Source of the DNA: Rhodospirillaceae bacterium
Lineage (GTDB): Bacteria; Pseudomonadota; Alphaproteobacteria; Reyranellales; Reyranellaceae
DNA: 64,000 nucleotides
Reading direction: 5' to 3'
Assembly (NCBI GenBank): GCA_009772935.1
Contig: WOUR01000002.1
Coordinates: 151,512-215,511 of the forward strand
Shown here: one piece after another, positions 53,744 to 62,100 of the stretch
How positions within the stretch are numbered: position 1 is the first letter of the stretch
Layout of the letters: each line of letters opens with the position of its first letter
Position numbers and translations under genes: made by a program
The notes under the pieces: generated by a model
Told to the model about the DNA's origin: nothing
The model's database searches: none
The model's input: only the letters and a program-made list of their open reading frames with translations

Positions 53744-54538
53744 ATGCTGGGGCGTCGTCGGGTCTTCGCCTGCGGTATCCACGCGGCCGCTTTCGTTCTT
53801 TCAGCAGGCGGGCTCGCGCAGCCGGCCGCCGCGCAGGGCAAGGACGTCGTCATCCTCGCCGCCGCCAGCCTCAAGAATGCGCTCGACGAGGCGTCGGCCG
53901 CCTGGGCCAAGCAGACGGGGAAGAGCATCAAGATCTCCTATGCGGCCAGTTCGGCGCTGGCCAAGCAGATCGAGGGCGGCATCCCGGCCGACATCTTCAT
54001 CTCGGCCGACGTGCCGTGGATGGACTATGTCGCGGAGCGCAAGCTCATCAAGCCGACCAGCCGCACGGATTATCTCGGCAACCAGATCGTCCTGATCGCC
54101 GGCAAGGACTCCAGGATCGATCTCAAGATCGACAAGGGCTTCAACCTGCGCGGCGCGCTCGGCAATGGCGGCCGCCTTGCCATGGGCAGCGTCGAGGCGG
54201 TGCCGGCCGGCAAGTACGGCAAGGCGGCGCTGGAATATCTCGGCGTCTGGCCGTCGGTTTCCGACCGCGTGGCGCAGGCCGAGAACGTCCGCATGGCGCT
54301 GACTCTGGTCTCGCGCGGCGAGGCGCCGCTCGGCATCGTTTACAAGACCGACGCCGCTTCCGATCCGGCCGTGCGCATCGTGGGTGCCTTCCCGTCGGAT
54401 TCGCACCCAGCGATCATCTATCCAATGGCGCTGCTTTCGACCTCGATCAATCCGGATGCGCAGGCCTTCGTCGACTACCTGAAGATGCCGGCCGCCAAGC
54501 TGTTCTTCGAGAAGCAGGGCTTCACTGTACTGAAGTAG
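53744..54538 (+). CDS. modA: Molybdate ABC transporter substrate-binding protein ModA
   Basis: A 264-residue periplasmic molybdate-binding protein. The signal peptide ends near AAAQG (about residue 31). Family features are VVILAAASLKNALDEASAAWAKQTGKSIKISYAASSALAKQIEGG, where the Ser residues bind the anion, then ADIFISADVPWMDYV and the late YPMALLSTSINPDAQAFVDYL. GGAGGC precedes the ATG. No modB or modC is in the window. A perfect palindrome upstream looks like a molybdate box. It overlaps the convergent 54522-54920 gene by 17 bp. Confidence 0.95.
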   Translation: MLGRRRVFACGIHAAAFVLSAGGLAQPAAAQGKDVVILAAASLKNALDEASAAWAKQTGKSIKISYAASSALAKQIEGGIPADIFISADVPWMDYVAERKLIKPTSRTDYLGNQIVLIAGKDSRIDLKIDKGFNLRGALGNGGRLAMGSVEAVPAGKYGKAALEYLGVWPSVSDRVAQAENVRMALTLVSRGEAPLGIVYKTDAASDPAVRIVGAFPSDSHPAIIYPMALLSTSINPDAQAFVDYLKMPAAKLFFEKQGFTVLK

Positions 54539-54920
54539 GCTCTGTCGCGTCGCGGGCGGCGAGCAACAGGGACCGTCCCAGCTTTTCGGCGGCGGAGGCC
54601 GGTATCGAGAAGCCGACTGTGGCGGGGCCGACCGCCACGGCGAGCAACGTTTCGCCTCTCGGCAGGCCGCCGACGCTCAGTGAATCGGTCGGCACGAGGG
54701 AGAGCCGGGCGGCATCGGCCGGCTCGGTTTGCGGCAGGGCGCGGCCCAGCAGAAGCAGGAGCGGAACGAGCCGCTGCAGATCAGCGACCGGAATGGTCAG
54801 GGTGGACCGCCGGCCATCATGGCCGACAAGCGTGATCAGGACGGCGTTCTCGTTCGGCAGCAGTTCGCCGCGGACCTCCGCGGCCTCGCTGAAATCGACC
54901 CTCCGCTCGTAATCCGGCAT
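54522..54920 (-). CDS. Unknown protein, second of a paralogous pair in the molybdate cluster
   Basis: A 132-residue soluble protein. Its ATG overlaps the stop of the upstream gene (TGATG), so the two are translationally coupled. It contains LVGHDGRRSTLTIPVADLQRL followed by a hydrophobic helix VPLLLLLGRAL and, near the end, VGFSIPASAAEKLGRSLLLAA. The order of elements matches that of the upstream protein (54920-55309), which suggests duplication. There is no signal peptide and no molbindin/TOBE motif. I do not recognise the family. The context suggests a part in molybdenum response or in a process switched by it. Confidence 0.72.
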   Translation of the reverse strand: MPDYERRVDFSEAAEVRGELLPNENAVLITLVGHDGRRSTLTIPVADLQRLVPLLLLLGRALPQTEPADAARLSLVPTDSLSVGGLPRGETLLAVAVGPATVGFSIPASAAEKLGRSLLLAARDATEPTSVQ

Positions 54921-55309
54921 CAATTGATCGGGGCGTGCGGCTGGCTCCCGTCGATGCCGACAAGCGACGTCGCGAGACCACCGGCATCCTCGGGGGTGAG
55001 GGCGAATGAGACCTTGAAGCCGTCGGGCGTGTTCATCGTCAGGATGGTGCTGCTGCTGCCGGCCGCTGCCTCGAGCGTAAAGCCGCCCATCGGGTAAACG
55101 ATCTTCAGAGTGTCGTCCTTGTAGCGGGCCTTCAGCGCTTTCTCGATCACGTGGGGCAGGGTCATGAGCAGAGACCGCAGGCAATCGACCGGCAGGACCA
55201 CCGACGCCGGCTGGCCATCGACGCTTTCGAAACCGAGGCGGAACGAAATGCCTGTCGGATCGACCTGACAGTCCGTCAAACCCTTGCCGACGATCTCCAT
55301 GACCGGCAC
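54920..55309 (-). CDS. Unknown protein, first of a paralogous pair, preceded by a molybdate-box palindrome
   Basis: A 129-residue soluble protein (a start at Met-4 is possible). It has ISFRLGFESVDGQPASVVLPVDCLRSLLMTLPHVIEKAL, then DTLKIVYPMGGFTLEAAAG and FKVSFALTPEDAGGLATSLVG. The pattern of a strand, DG turn, VLPVxxL helix and a final FALT-helix is repeated in the next gene. A perfect 24-bp palindrome lies 19 bp before its start, so expression is probably controlled by molybdate through a ModE-type protein. The family is not recognised. Confidence 0.72.
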   Translation of the reverse strand: MPVMEIVGKGLTDCQVDPTGISFRLGFESVDGQPASVVLPVDCLRSLLMTLPHVIEKALKARYKDDTLKIVYPMGGFTLEAAAGSSSTILTMNTPDGFKVSFALTPEDAGGLATSLVGIDGSQPHAPIN

Positions 55310-55327
55310 CTTCCTGCGGTGAAGCGA

Positions 55328-55351
55328 CGTTATATCTCATAAGATATAACG
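55328..55351. promoter_or_regulatory. Candidate molybdate box upstream of the paralogous pair
   Basis: CGTTATATCT (55328-55337) and AGATATAACG (55342-55351) form a perfect 10-bp inverted repeat around CATA. The 24-bp length and CGnTATAT pattern equal those of the modA site. It lies in the gap between the ModE-like gene end (55393) and the paralogous pair (start 55309). Confidence 0.75.
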
Positions 55352-55392
55352 AAGGTCGTTGCAAGTCGCCTGCCCGGCTGGCGGGTGAGGGT

Positions 55393-55821
55393 CTAGTGGA
55401 GTTTGGCGTCCGGCGGGGTGAGAAGGCGGGCCAGCGAGCGGATTTCCGGTGACGAGGCCCCGTAGGCCCGCCGCTCCATCTCGCGATAGAGGCGCACGAT
55501 GTCGTTGCCGGTTTCCGTGACCGACGTGCCGCCGCCGCCGCCGCCTCCAGTTTGGGCGGTCACCACGGGCTCGCGGAACATCTGGTTCATCTCGTCGACC
55601 AGCAGCCAGGCCTGGCGGTAGGACATGGCCAGCGCACGGCCCGCAGCGGAAATCGATCCGGTCTCGTTGATCAGCTCGAGCAGCCGGACCTTTCCGGGAC
55701 CGATCGAGCGGTCGCCGCCGAAATCGATCCGCAGGTGCAGTGAAGGCTTGTCGGCCGGTTTGGCTGCGGCTTTGGCTGGTCGGCGTCCCATTCCGGAATT
55801 ATGCGGCGGGACTGGCAGCAA
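55393..55821 (-). CDS. ModE-type N-terminal DNA-binding protein without molbindin domains
   Basis: A 142-residue winged-helix protein of the LysR/ModE N-terminal type. The helix-turn-helix region is KVRLLELINETGSISAAGRALAMSYRQAWLLVDEMN. A wing with a run of glycines (TGGGGGGGTSVTETG) and a helix that should form the dimer follow. E. coli ModE has two more domains that bind molybdate; these are absent here. It is the obvious candidate to bind the palindromes around it. It overlaps the FAD-protein gene by 23 bp and is the downstream partner of it. Confidence 0.9.
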   Translation of the reverse strand: MLPVPPHNSGMGRRPAKAAAKPADKPSLHLRIDFGGDRSIGPGKVRLLELINETGSISAAGRALAMSYRQAWLLVDEMNQMFREPVVTAQTGGGGGGGTSVTETGNDIVRLYREMERRAYGASSPEIRSLARLLTPPDAKLH

Positions 55822-57175
55822 GACCAGACGGCTCGCGCAGCTGTGCGACGAGCTGGTCGGCGATCTCTGCCGCCTGGATCCGGATGTCGGGAATGGCCAC
55901 GATCTCGGTGTAGCGCCCGCGCGTCGGGGGGCCGAGAACGAAGAGGTGCTTCGAGGGGATGCCTGCCTGCGAGATCAGCGCTTCGTCCTCGGCAACGTCG
56001 AGACCCTGGTTGAGTGGATCGGGTCGCAGCAGACCGTCCTTCACCAGCTGAGCGTGGAGGGGCAGGCGGACGTCGACCTCGTTGCGTGGGCCGCGGCAGT
56101 CGACGACCCGGTCGAAGCTGCGCTGCTCCCGCTCGGTCGAGCCGCGACGGATGATGGAGACGTCGACCTTGTCGTCCGTCGTGCGCCCGATCTCGATCCG
56201 CCCCGAGACGATCGCGAGCTGGCCGCGCGCCAGGGCGGCATCAATCTGTTCGCCGATGTGCGGTGCCACGCGATGGCGGTGGATGTCCCACCAGGGACGC
56301 AGATGGCGCAGGAACCGCCGACGCTGGTCGAGGTCGAGTCCGTGCCAGAGTTCGTTATTGTGCGGCCGCAGAAGCTGCATGAGGCCTGGCCAGCCCAAAC
56401 CGGCCCGCAGCTTGGCGCGGAAACGGGCGGTGCGCTGCGACAGGCTGCCGGAAAAGAGATCGATGGCATCGGCCTCGGGCGTGGGGATCGGCGCCGGTGG
56501 ATGGCGATGCGGCACCAGCCCGCGCCGGGAGAGGGCGACGATCGGCCCCCTATGGCCATGTTCCATCAGCGAGATCAGTACGTCGATCATCGTCAGGCTG
56601 GTCCCGATCAGCAGGACGGACGCATCGAGGGCAAGGCCCGCGACGACCTCTTCGCGCCAGGGATTGCCGTGATAGGCGCCGGAATCCTCCGAGGGCGGTC
56701 GATGCCCGGTCGCCAGGACGGCCTTGCGGGCGAACAACGGGACGTCCTGCCCGGAAATGTCGAGCGAGACACCCTCGGGCCTCTCGCGAACGGCGATGAC
56801 CTCCCCGGTCAAGATCTGCAGCCGGCCTTGGGCGCGTTCCAGCGACTCCTTCAACAAGTCCTGGAGGTAACGACCGTAGTCGGCGCGGGGTACGAAGTCC
56901 GTGGGGCCGAGCGCGCCGCCGTCCCGCGCCAGCCACGTCACGAAATGATCGGGCTCATCGACGAGCGCCGTCATGTCGCTCGCGCGCACGTTCAGGAGGT
57001 GACCCCGACATCGGGTTGAATAGGCCACCCCGAGGCCCGGATGGTCGTTGCGATCGATCAGCGCGACGCGGAGGTTGCTCTTGCGGACGAGCTGGGCGGC
57101 CAGCAATACGCCGCTGGCGCCGCCGCCGACGATTGCGATGTCGACGGACGGAGGCTGGCGTTCGGTATGCTGCAT
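55799..57175 (-). CDS. FAD/NAD(P)-binding protein
   Basis: A 458-residue flavoprotein. The ATG at 57175 (MQHTERQPPSVDIAIVGGGASG) is chosen because the dinucleotide-binding motif GGGASG follows at about residue 16, while the open frame upstream has no such support. Other parts are STRCRGHLLNVRASDM, FARKAVLATGHRPP and a second nucleotide motif near VLLIGTSLTMID. Such proteins oxidise or reduce small substrates; the substrate is unknown. It reads into the ModE-like gene by 23 bp, so the two are likely expressed together. Confidence 0.88.
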   Translation of the reverse strand: MQHTERQPPSVDIAIVGGGASGVLLAAQLVRKSNLRVALIDRNDHPGLGVAYSTRCRGHLLNVRASDMTALVDEPDHFVTWLARDGGALGPTDFVPRADYGRYLQDLLKESLERAQGRLQILTGEVIAVRERPEGVSLDISGQDVPLFARKAVLATGHRPPSEDSGAYHGNPWREEVVAGLALDASVLLIGTSLTMIDVLISLMEHGHRGPIVALSRRGLVPHRHPPAPIPTPEADAIDLFSGSLSQRTARFRAKLRAGLGWPGLMQLLRPHNNELWHGLDLDQRRRFLRHLRPWWDIHRHRVAPHIGEQIDAALARGQLAIVSGRIEIGRTTDDKVDVSIIRRGSTEREQRSFDRVVDCRGPRNEVDVRLPLHAQLVKDGLLRPDPLNQGLDVAEDEALISQAGIPSKHLFVLGPPTRGRYTEIVAIPDIRIQAAEIADQLVAQLREPSGLAASPAA

Positions 57176-57292
57176 GAGCGAAGTATGGCGGTGTCGCGTC
57201 CGGGATGCCAGCGAGAGGCGGTGCGACCGCTGGGCGCTGGCCAAGCAGGCGGCGCATGCACCCGCGCCGGCCGCTCGATCGAGATCGAAGCG

Positions 57293-58723
57293 TCAGGCCG
57301 CCTTGTAGCCGATGACCGCCTTGGTCTCGAGGAACTCCTCGAGACCCCACTTGCCGTACTCGCGGCCGTTGCCCGACTGCTTGTACCCGCCGAACGGCGC
57401 GGCGGTGTCGCCCATCGGGTAATTCACATGGACGTTGCCGGCGCGCATCTGCGAGGCGACCTTGCGGGCGTGTTCGAGATCGCTGCCCTGCACATAGGCA
57501 GCGAGGCCGTAGATCGTGTCGTTGGCGAGACGGATGACCTCTTCCTCGTCCTTGTAGGGGAGGATGCAGATGACCGGCCCGAAGATCTCCTCGCGTGCGA
57601 TCGTCATATCGTTGGTTACGCTCGCGAACACGGTCGGCCGCACGTAGAAACCGCGGTTCAGATTCTCCGGACGGCCGGGACCGCCCGTCACCAGTTCCGC
57701 GCCCTCCGCAATGCCCTTCTGGATCAGGCCCTGGATCTTGTTGAACTGGGCCTCGTTCACGACGGGACCGAGCCTCGTGGCCGGATCCTGCGGGTTGCCG
57801 ACAATGAACTTCTCCGCGGCGACCTTGGCGATCTGCTTCGCCTCGTCGTGACGGTCCTGCGGCACGAACATGCGGCTGGGCGCGGTGCAGGACTGGCCCG
57901 AGTTGACCATCATGCTATTGATGCCCTTGGTGACGGCCATCTGGAAGTCGACGTCGGGCAGTAGGATGTTGGCTGACTTGCCGCCCAGCTCCTGGGCAAC
58001 GCGCTTGACGGTGACGGCGGCTGCCTGGGCCACGCGGATGCCGGCGCGGGTCGAGCCGGTGAACGACATCATGTCGATGTCGGGATGGCTCGACATGGCC
58101 TCGCCGACCACGGAGCCGGCGCCCTGCACCATGTTGTAGACGCCCTTGGGCGTGCCGGCGGCGTGCATGATCTCGGTCCAGACGATCGCGTCGATCGGCG
58201 CCTCTTCCGACGGCTTCAGCACCATGGTGCAGCCGGCGGCGATGGCGGGCAGGACCTTGCAGGCGATCTGGTTGGTCGGCCAGTTCCACGGCGTGATGAG
58301 GCCGCACACGCCGATCGGCTCGCGCACGATCAGGGTGCTGCCTTCCACGGTCTCGAAGGGATAGGTCTCGAGCACCGAGATCATGCGTTCCAGATGGGCC
58401 GTGCCGCGGCCGGCCTGGACGGTGCGGGCGAATTCCAGCGGCGCGCCCATCTCGCGCGAGATGGCGTCGCCCACATCGTTCCGACGCTTGTTGTACTCGG
58501 CCAGGATGGCGCGCAGCAATTCGAGCCGCTCGTTGCGGCTGGTGCGGGCGAAGGACGGAAAGGCGGCCTTGGCGGCGGCCACGGCGCGGTCCACGTCGGC
58601 GGCGCTGCCGACGGAGATCTGGATATAGGCCTCCTCGGTCGACGGATCGATGACGTCGAGCAGGGCGGGCGTGATCGGGTCGATCCACTGGCCGTCGATG
58701 TAGAAATGCTTCGCGTGCTGCAT
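57293..58723 (-). CDS. NAD(P)-dependent aldehyde dehydrogenase
   Basis: A 476-residue ALDH superfamily enzyme. The catalytic cysteine is C279 in NSGQSCTAPSRM, the general base lies in AQELGGKSANI, and TGSTRAGIRVAQ is the cofactor region. PWNWPTNQIACKVLPAIAAG and the C-terminal PFGGYKQSGNGREYGKWGLEEF are standard. The aldehyde substrate is not known. A 24-bp molybdate-box-like palindrome lies about 50 bp before the start, so this non-molybdenum enzyme may be switched by molybdate supply. Confidence 0.95.
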   Translation of the reverse strand: MQHAKHFYIDGQWIDPITPALLDVIDPSTEEAYIQISVGSAADVDRAVAAAKAAFPSFARTSRNERLELLRAILAEYNKRRNDVGDAISREMGAPLEFARTVQAGRGTAHLERMISVLETYPFETVEGSTLIVREPIGVCGLITPWNWPTNQIACKVLPAIAAGCTMVLKPSEEAPIDAIVWTEIMHAAGTPKGVYNMVQGAGSVVGEAMSSHPDIDMMSFTGSTRAGIRVAQAAAVTVKRVAQELGGKSANILLPDVDFQMAVTKGINSMMVNSGQSCTAPSRMFVPQDRHDEAKQIAKVAAEKFIVGNPQDPATRLGPVVNEAQFNKIQGLIQKGIAEGAELVTGGPGRPENLNRGFYVRPTVFASVTNDMTIAREEIFGPVICILPYKDEEEVIRLANDTIYGLAAYVQGSDLEHARKVASQMRAGNVHVNYPMGDTAAPFGGYKQSGNGREYGKWGLEEFLETKAVIGYKAA

Positions 58724-58773
58724 GGTGCGACCCTCGTGGGCTGTTGGGAAAGTGCTCGCCGACTTGCGGTATA

Positions 58774-58797
58774 CGATATATATAAAAGAATATAACG
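58774..58797. promoter_or_regulatory. Candidate molybdate box upstream of the aldehyde dehydrogenase
   Basis: CGATATATATAAAAGAATATAACG is 24 bp long with half-sites CGATATAT and ATATAACG separated by 8 bp, the same layout as the sites before modA and the paralogous pair. Its centre is not palindromic. It lies 51 bp before the aldehyde dehydrogenase ATG. Confidence 0.65.
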
Positions 58798-58878
58798 AAA
58801 GTGAAGAGACCGCTGAACGGGACAGGGGAATGCCCGCTCAGCCGGCTACCGCGTCGTGGTCGAGCCGGCCGCCCGCCG

Positions 58879-58977
58879 TCATGCCTCGTGGCCAGCCTGC
58901 GAGAATATCTGGGACAACCTGAGCCGCGCCGGATGGGCGAGAGCCTGAAGGCGACCTGCGGCCGTGGCGGTGTCTAG
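58879..58977 (-). pseudogene. N-terminal remnant of an ArsR-type regulator
   Basis: The minus frame reads LDTATAAGRLQALAHPARLRLSQIFSQAGHEA and then stops. ALAHPARLRL is the opening helix of ArsR/SmtB-type winged-helix regulators, but the DNA-recognition helix, the wing and any metal site are missing. No other frame continues it. It is best read as a truncated gene left between the aldehyde dehydrogenase and the large membrane-protein gene. Confidence 0.45.
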
Positions 58978-58994
58978 CGGAGGTCCAGCCGTTG

Positions 58995-59018
58995 CGATAT
59001 CCCCAAACGGATACAACG
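58995..59018. promoter_or_regulatory. Degenerate molybdate-box-like site
   Basis: CGATATCCCCAAACGGATACAACG has the same 24-bp length and CG...CG ends as the three better sites, with CGATATCC and GGATACAACG arms. The right half differs from ATATAACG at two positions. It lies 18 bp upstream of the ArsR remnant and about 170 bp before the large membrane-protein gene. Confidence 0.4.
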
Positions 59019-59189
59019 AAATATCGCCTGAAACGCTTTTGGCTGAAGCTTTCCGACAGACGATCGAACAGAGAGCGTCTTGCGAACTGCAGCGGAGGAA
59101 AGTCTTGTTGTAGATATATGCGCGTGACAGGCAAATACAACCCATTTAGGTTGTTGTCATGCGAGATGCGGCAATCTGGGGGTGTCGAA

Positions 59190-62100
59190 ATGTTCGGGGA
59201 CCGCGGACCATCGCTTCCGGCGGCAGGGATGGCCGTTGTGGCGCTTTTTGCGTCGACGACATATTTCGGGCAGCGCGCGTTTGAATCACTGCGGCAGCCG
59301 GAGCTCGAGGCCACCCAACAATTTCAGTGGTTGGAACCTCCTGTCGAAGCCAGGCTTTGGGAGGATCCTCTCGCCGCGTTGCGCCGGCATCGAGAGACGT
59401 TGAGGAAAACGTGTCATTCCGGCGGTGAGAAGTCTGAAGGCCAGAGAAATGTCAATGATGTGCGATGCAAGGATGCCCAGCCACTGAATGATCAGCGATT
59501 CAAGGAAACCTTCCAGGGGCAGAACAAGCTTTCGGCACTCGTAGTTGCCTTGTTGCCCGGGGCGGCCTTTGCCAGGGAGGAGGAGGCGCGCCGGCGCGCG
59601 CGCTACGCGCTGCTTACCGGCATGAATGCGGCCGGGTTCGAACCGGATGTAAGCGAACGAATGGGTTGGCTGCGAGTTCGGCGCTGCGAGTCCTTCGGTG
59701 CGTGCGTCGAGGGCGATCCGGGCATGCATCTGTTCAGGAAGTACACAAAGAGGGTAGCCGCAACCCTGCGCACGCCTCACAAACCAGATGCGGCTTCTGA
59801 GAAACTCAAATTGCCTGCGATTCTGAAGGAGAGCCTTTCGGTCGTTCTGGAAAAGCTGACACCAAACGTACCCGCTCCTCCCACGATGGAGATCGTGTAC
59901 GAGACACTGAGTACAACGTCAGCGACAGAGCCGAAACGGCGCATCGCCGTGCTTTGGGTTGATGATACCAACTTGGGCGGACGATGGCTCGCACAATCCG
60001 CGATGCTTCTCCGCGACGTAAGCCCCAATGAAGACCTTCAGTTGCGCATTGTCGGCCCGACCAGTTCCAACGGTTTGGCCAAAGCGCTGGAAGATCTGAC
60101 GCAACTCGCCAAAGAGGCCGGGAATATCGACAAGCATAGGCGTCGGGAAGATTTCGAGCAGAACTGGCGAGTACTGAACAGACTGCAACTGGTTAGCCAT
60201 ATCTCGACGGCTCCGGCAGTCGAATTACTTGGCGCCCTTCCGGATGAATCTCCTGCAAAAAAGGCAGGATCGATGGCCGATGGCTTCCGTCTGCTGCTCC
60301 AGGAAATCCAGAAGAATCTGGACGATTCACGACCGAAATCACGAAATCGCGTAAGCCCAATGGACCCGCCGCCGCGACCGAGCGACAAGGCCAAGCCTCC
60401 ATTCTTTGTTCCAACGGTAGGCACAGACGATCTCTTGATCAAAGCCCTGGTTAGGGAACTTTGTGAGCGCGGCCTCGATGAACGAGCCAACGGCGTCGAT
60501 CGGACCGTAGCCCTGATAAGAGAGTGGGATTCTGTGTATGCGCGCTCCTTCGAGGGGGAGCTGGATCGCGAGCTCCAACACGGATCTGCTTGCGGCAACT
60601 CCAAAAAACCCGACGTCAAGCTGGTATCCTATCAATACATGCGAGGCTTGGACGGGCTGACGATCGAAGGATTGGCGAAGCAATCGCAACGGCATGGCGA
60701 CAAGCCCCGCGACCAAAAAGCGTCGATCGAGTGGGCAGAAGGTCGTCAACAACGTGACTATCTACGTCGGCTTGTGACAGAAAAACTGGGGCGGACGGGA
60801 GTCAGTATAGACCTGCAGGCAATCGGAATTATCGGCAGTGATGTGCACGATAAACTCATACTGGCTCAAGCGCTGCGCGACGAATTCCCGGACCGGATGA
60901 TCTTTACGACGGATCTTGATGCGCGACTCGTCCATCCGAGCATGCTTCCATACACTCGAAATTTGATCGTTGCTTCAAGTCTGCCGCTGGCGCTCGGTGA
61001 CGACCTTCAATGCGGAGTATCACCGTTTCGGGATATTTATCAGACAGCGATGTTTCTTGCCGCGCGTTACGCGGCGCTGGATGAAAGCGAAAAGAAGCGC
61101 GGCGAAAGCGGACGGTCGTGCGGAAGTGTATCGTCTCGTTCGGTGAAGGAGCGCATTTCGGCGGAAATCGGAAAGCCTCACCTTTTCGAGATAGGCCGGG
61201 AGGGCGCGAAGGAATTGACGGGTCCGCGTTCTCCGCCACCTCCGGTCTCGGATGTCGTGTGGGAAGCGCAACAGGCAACGCGCTCTCTCTATGCAAAGCT
61301 TGCGGCTGCCGTGCTTCTGGTCGTGGGTTGGATGATTGCGTTCGTTCGGCCCGGGCCGGCAATGAGAACTATGAGCCGATTTCTTCTCGGTCGGCCGGCG
61401 GAATCATATCCTGAGGCCGCTTCTCGTTCTGCCTGGTCAACGATCATGATCGCAGGCGCCCAGTTTGCTGCCTTTGGGTTCGTCGCAGGGGTCGTAGTCG
61501 AACTCGCATGTCCAGGTCGAGTCGGGCTTAAAGGGGCAGTCCTACTTGCAATGGCCCTCGGGGCAATTGCATCGGCGTTTTTTGCGCTGGCCACGTGGTG
61601 GAGCAATGGAGATCCGGCCGGTCCGGTTGTCAGAAAGCGGGCACTGGCACTTTGTGTGTCAGCTTGTGCTGCCGCCGCCGTTTGGTGGGTCTGGGCACCA
61701 GAGGGGCACGATGAGCAACTGTATGAGCCTTTCGCCCTTTTGAGCGGGATCAGTGCATGGCCATCGGAACTACTGCGTGCGTTGGCAATCCTGCTGTTCG
61801 CCTGGTTTCTCGACTACGCCTGGTGCAAGACGTTCCTGCAAGCCGAGCGTATAGAAGAAGAGTATTTTCCCAATACCGGGGCGCCGCCGGACGGAGCGTC
61901 GACATCGTGGCTCCGTCGGCACCTTCGCTATTACTCCATTTTTTTGTTCGCCTGGCAGGACAAGGTCTCAAGTGATGATCCGGTAGACGGTTCTGCGCTT
62001 TGGCATGAATACAGAATGCGCTTGCGCGGGCGACAGCGCCTGGTGCGTGTCGTCGTGGGCAGCGTCCTCCTGACACTGTTCCTGATACTCATGGGGCGGG

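Larger units (their letters stand above)
58724..59189. other. 466-bp intergenic region with two molybdate-box-like sites and a regulator remnant
   Basis: No intact gene was found here. It holds a 24-bp palindrome upstream of the aldehyde dehydrogenase (58774-58797), a short ArsR-like frame on the minus strand (58879-58977), and a degenerate 24-bp site (58995-59018). The last 170 bp before the large membrane-protein gene are AT-richer than the flanks and may hold its promoter. Confidence 0.6.

Noticed and set aside
58838..59314. 158-codon minus-strand open frame between the aldehyde dehydrogenase and the large membrane protein
   Set aside because: It shows no domain, is in a different frame from the ArsR-like remnant, and overlaps the start of the large plus-strand gene.
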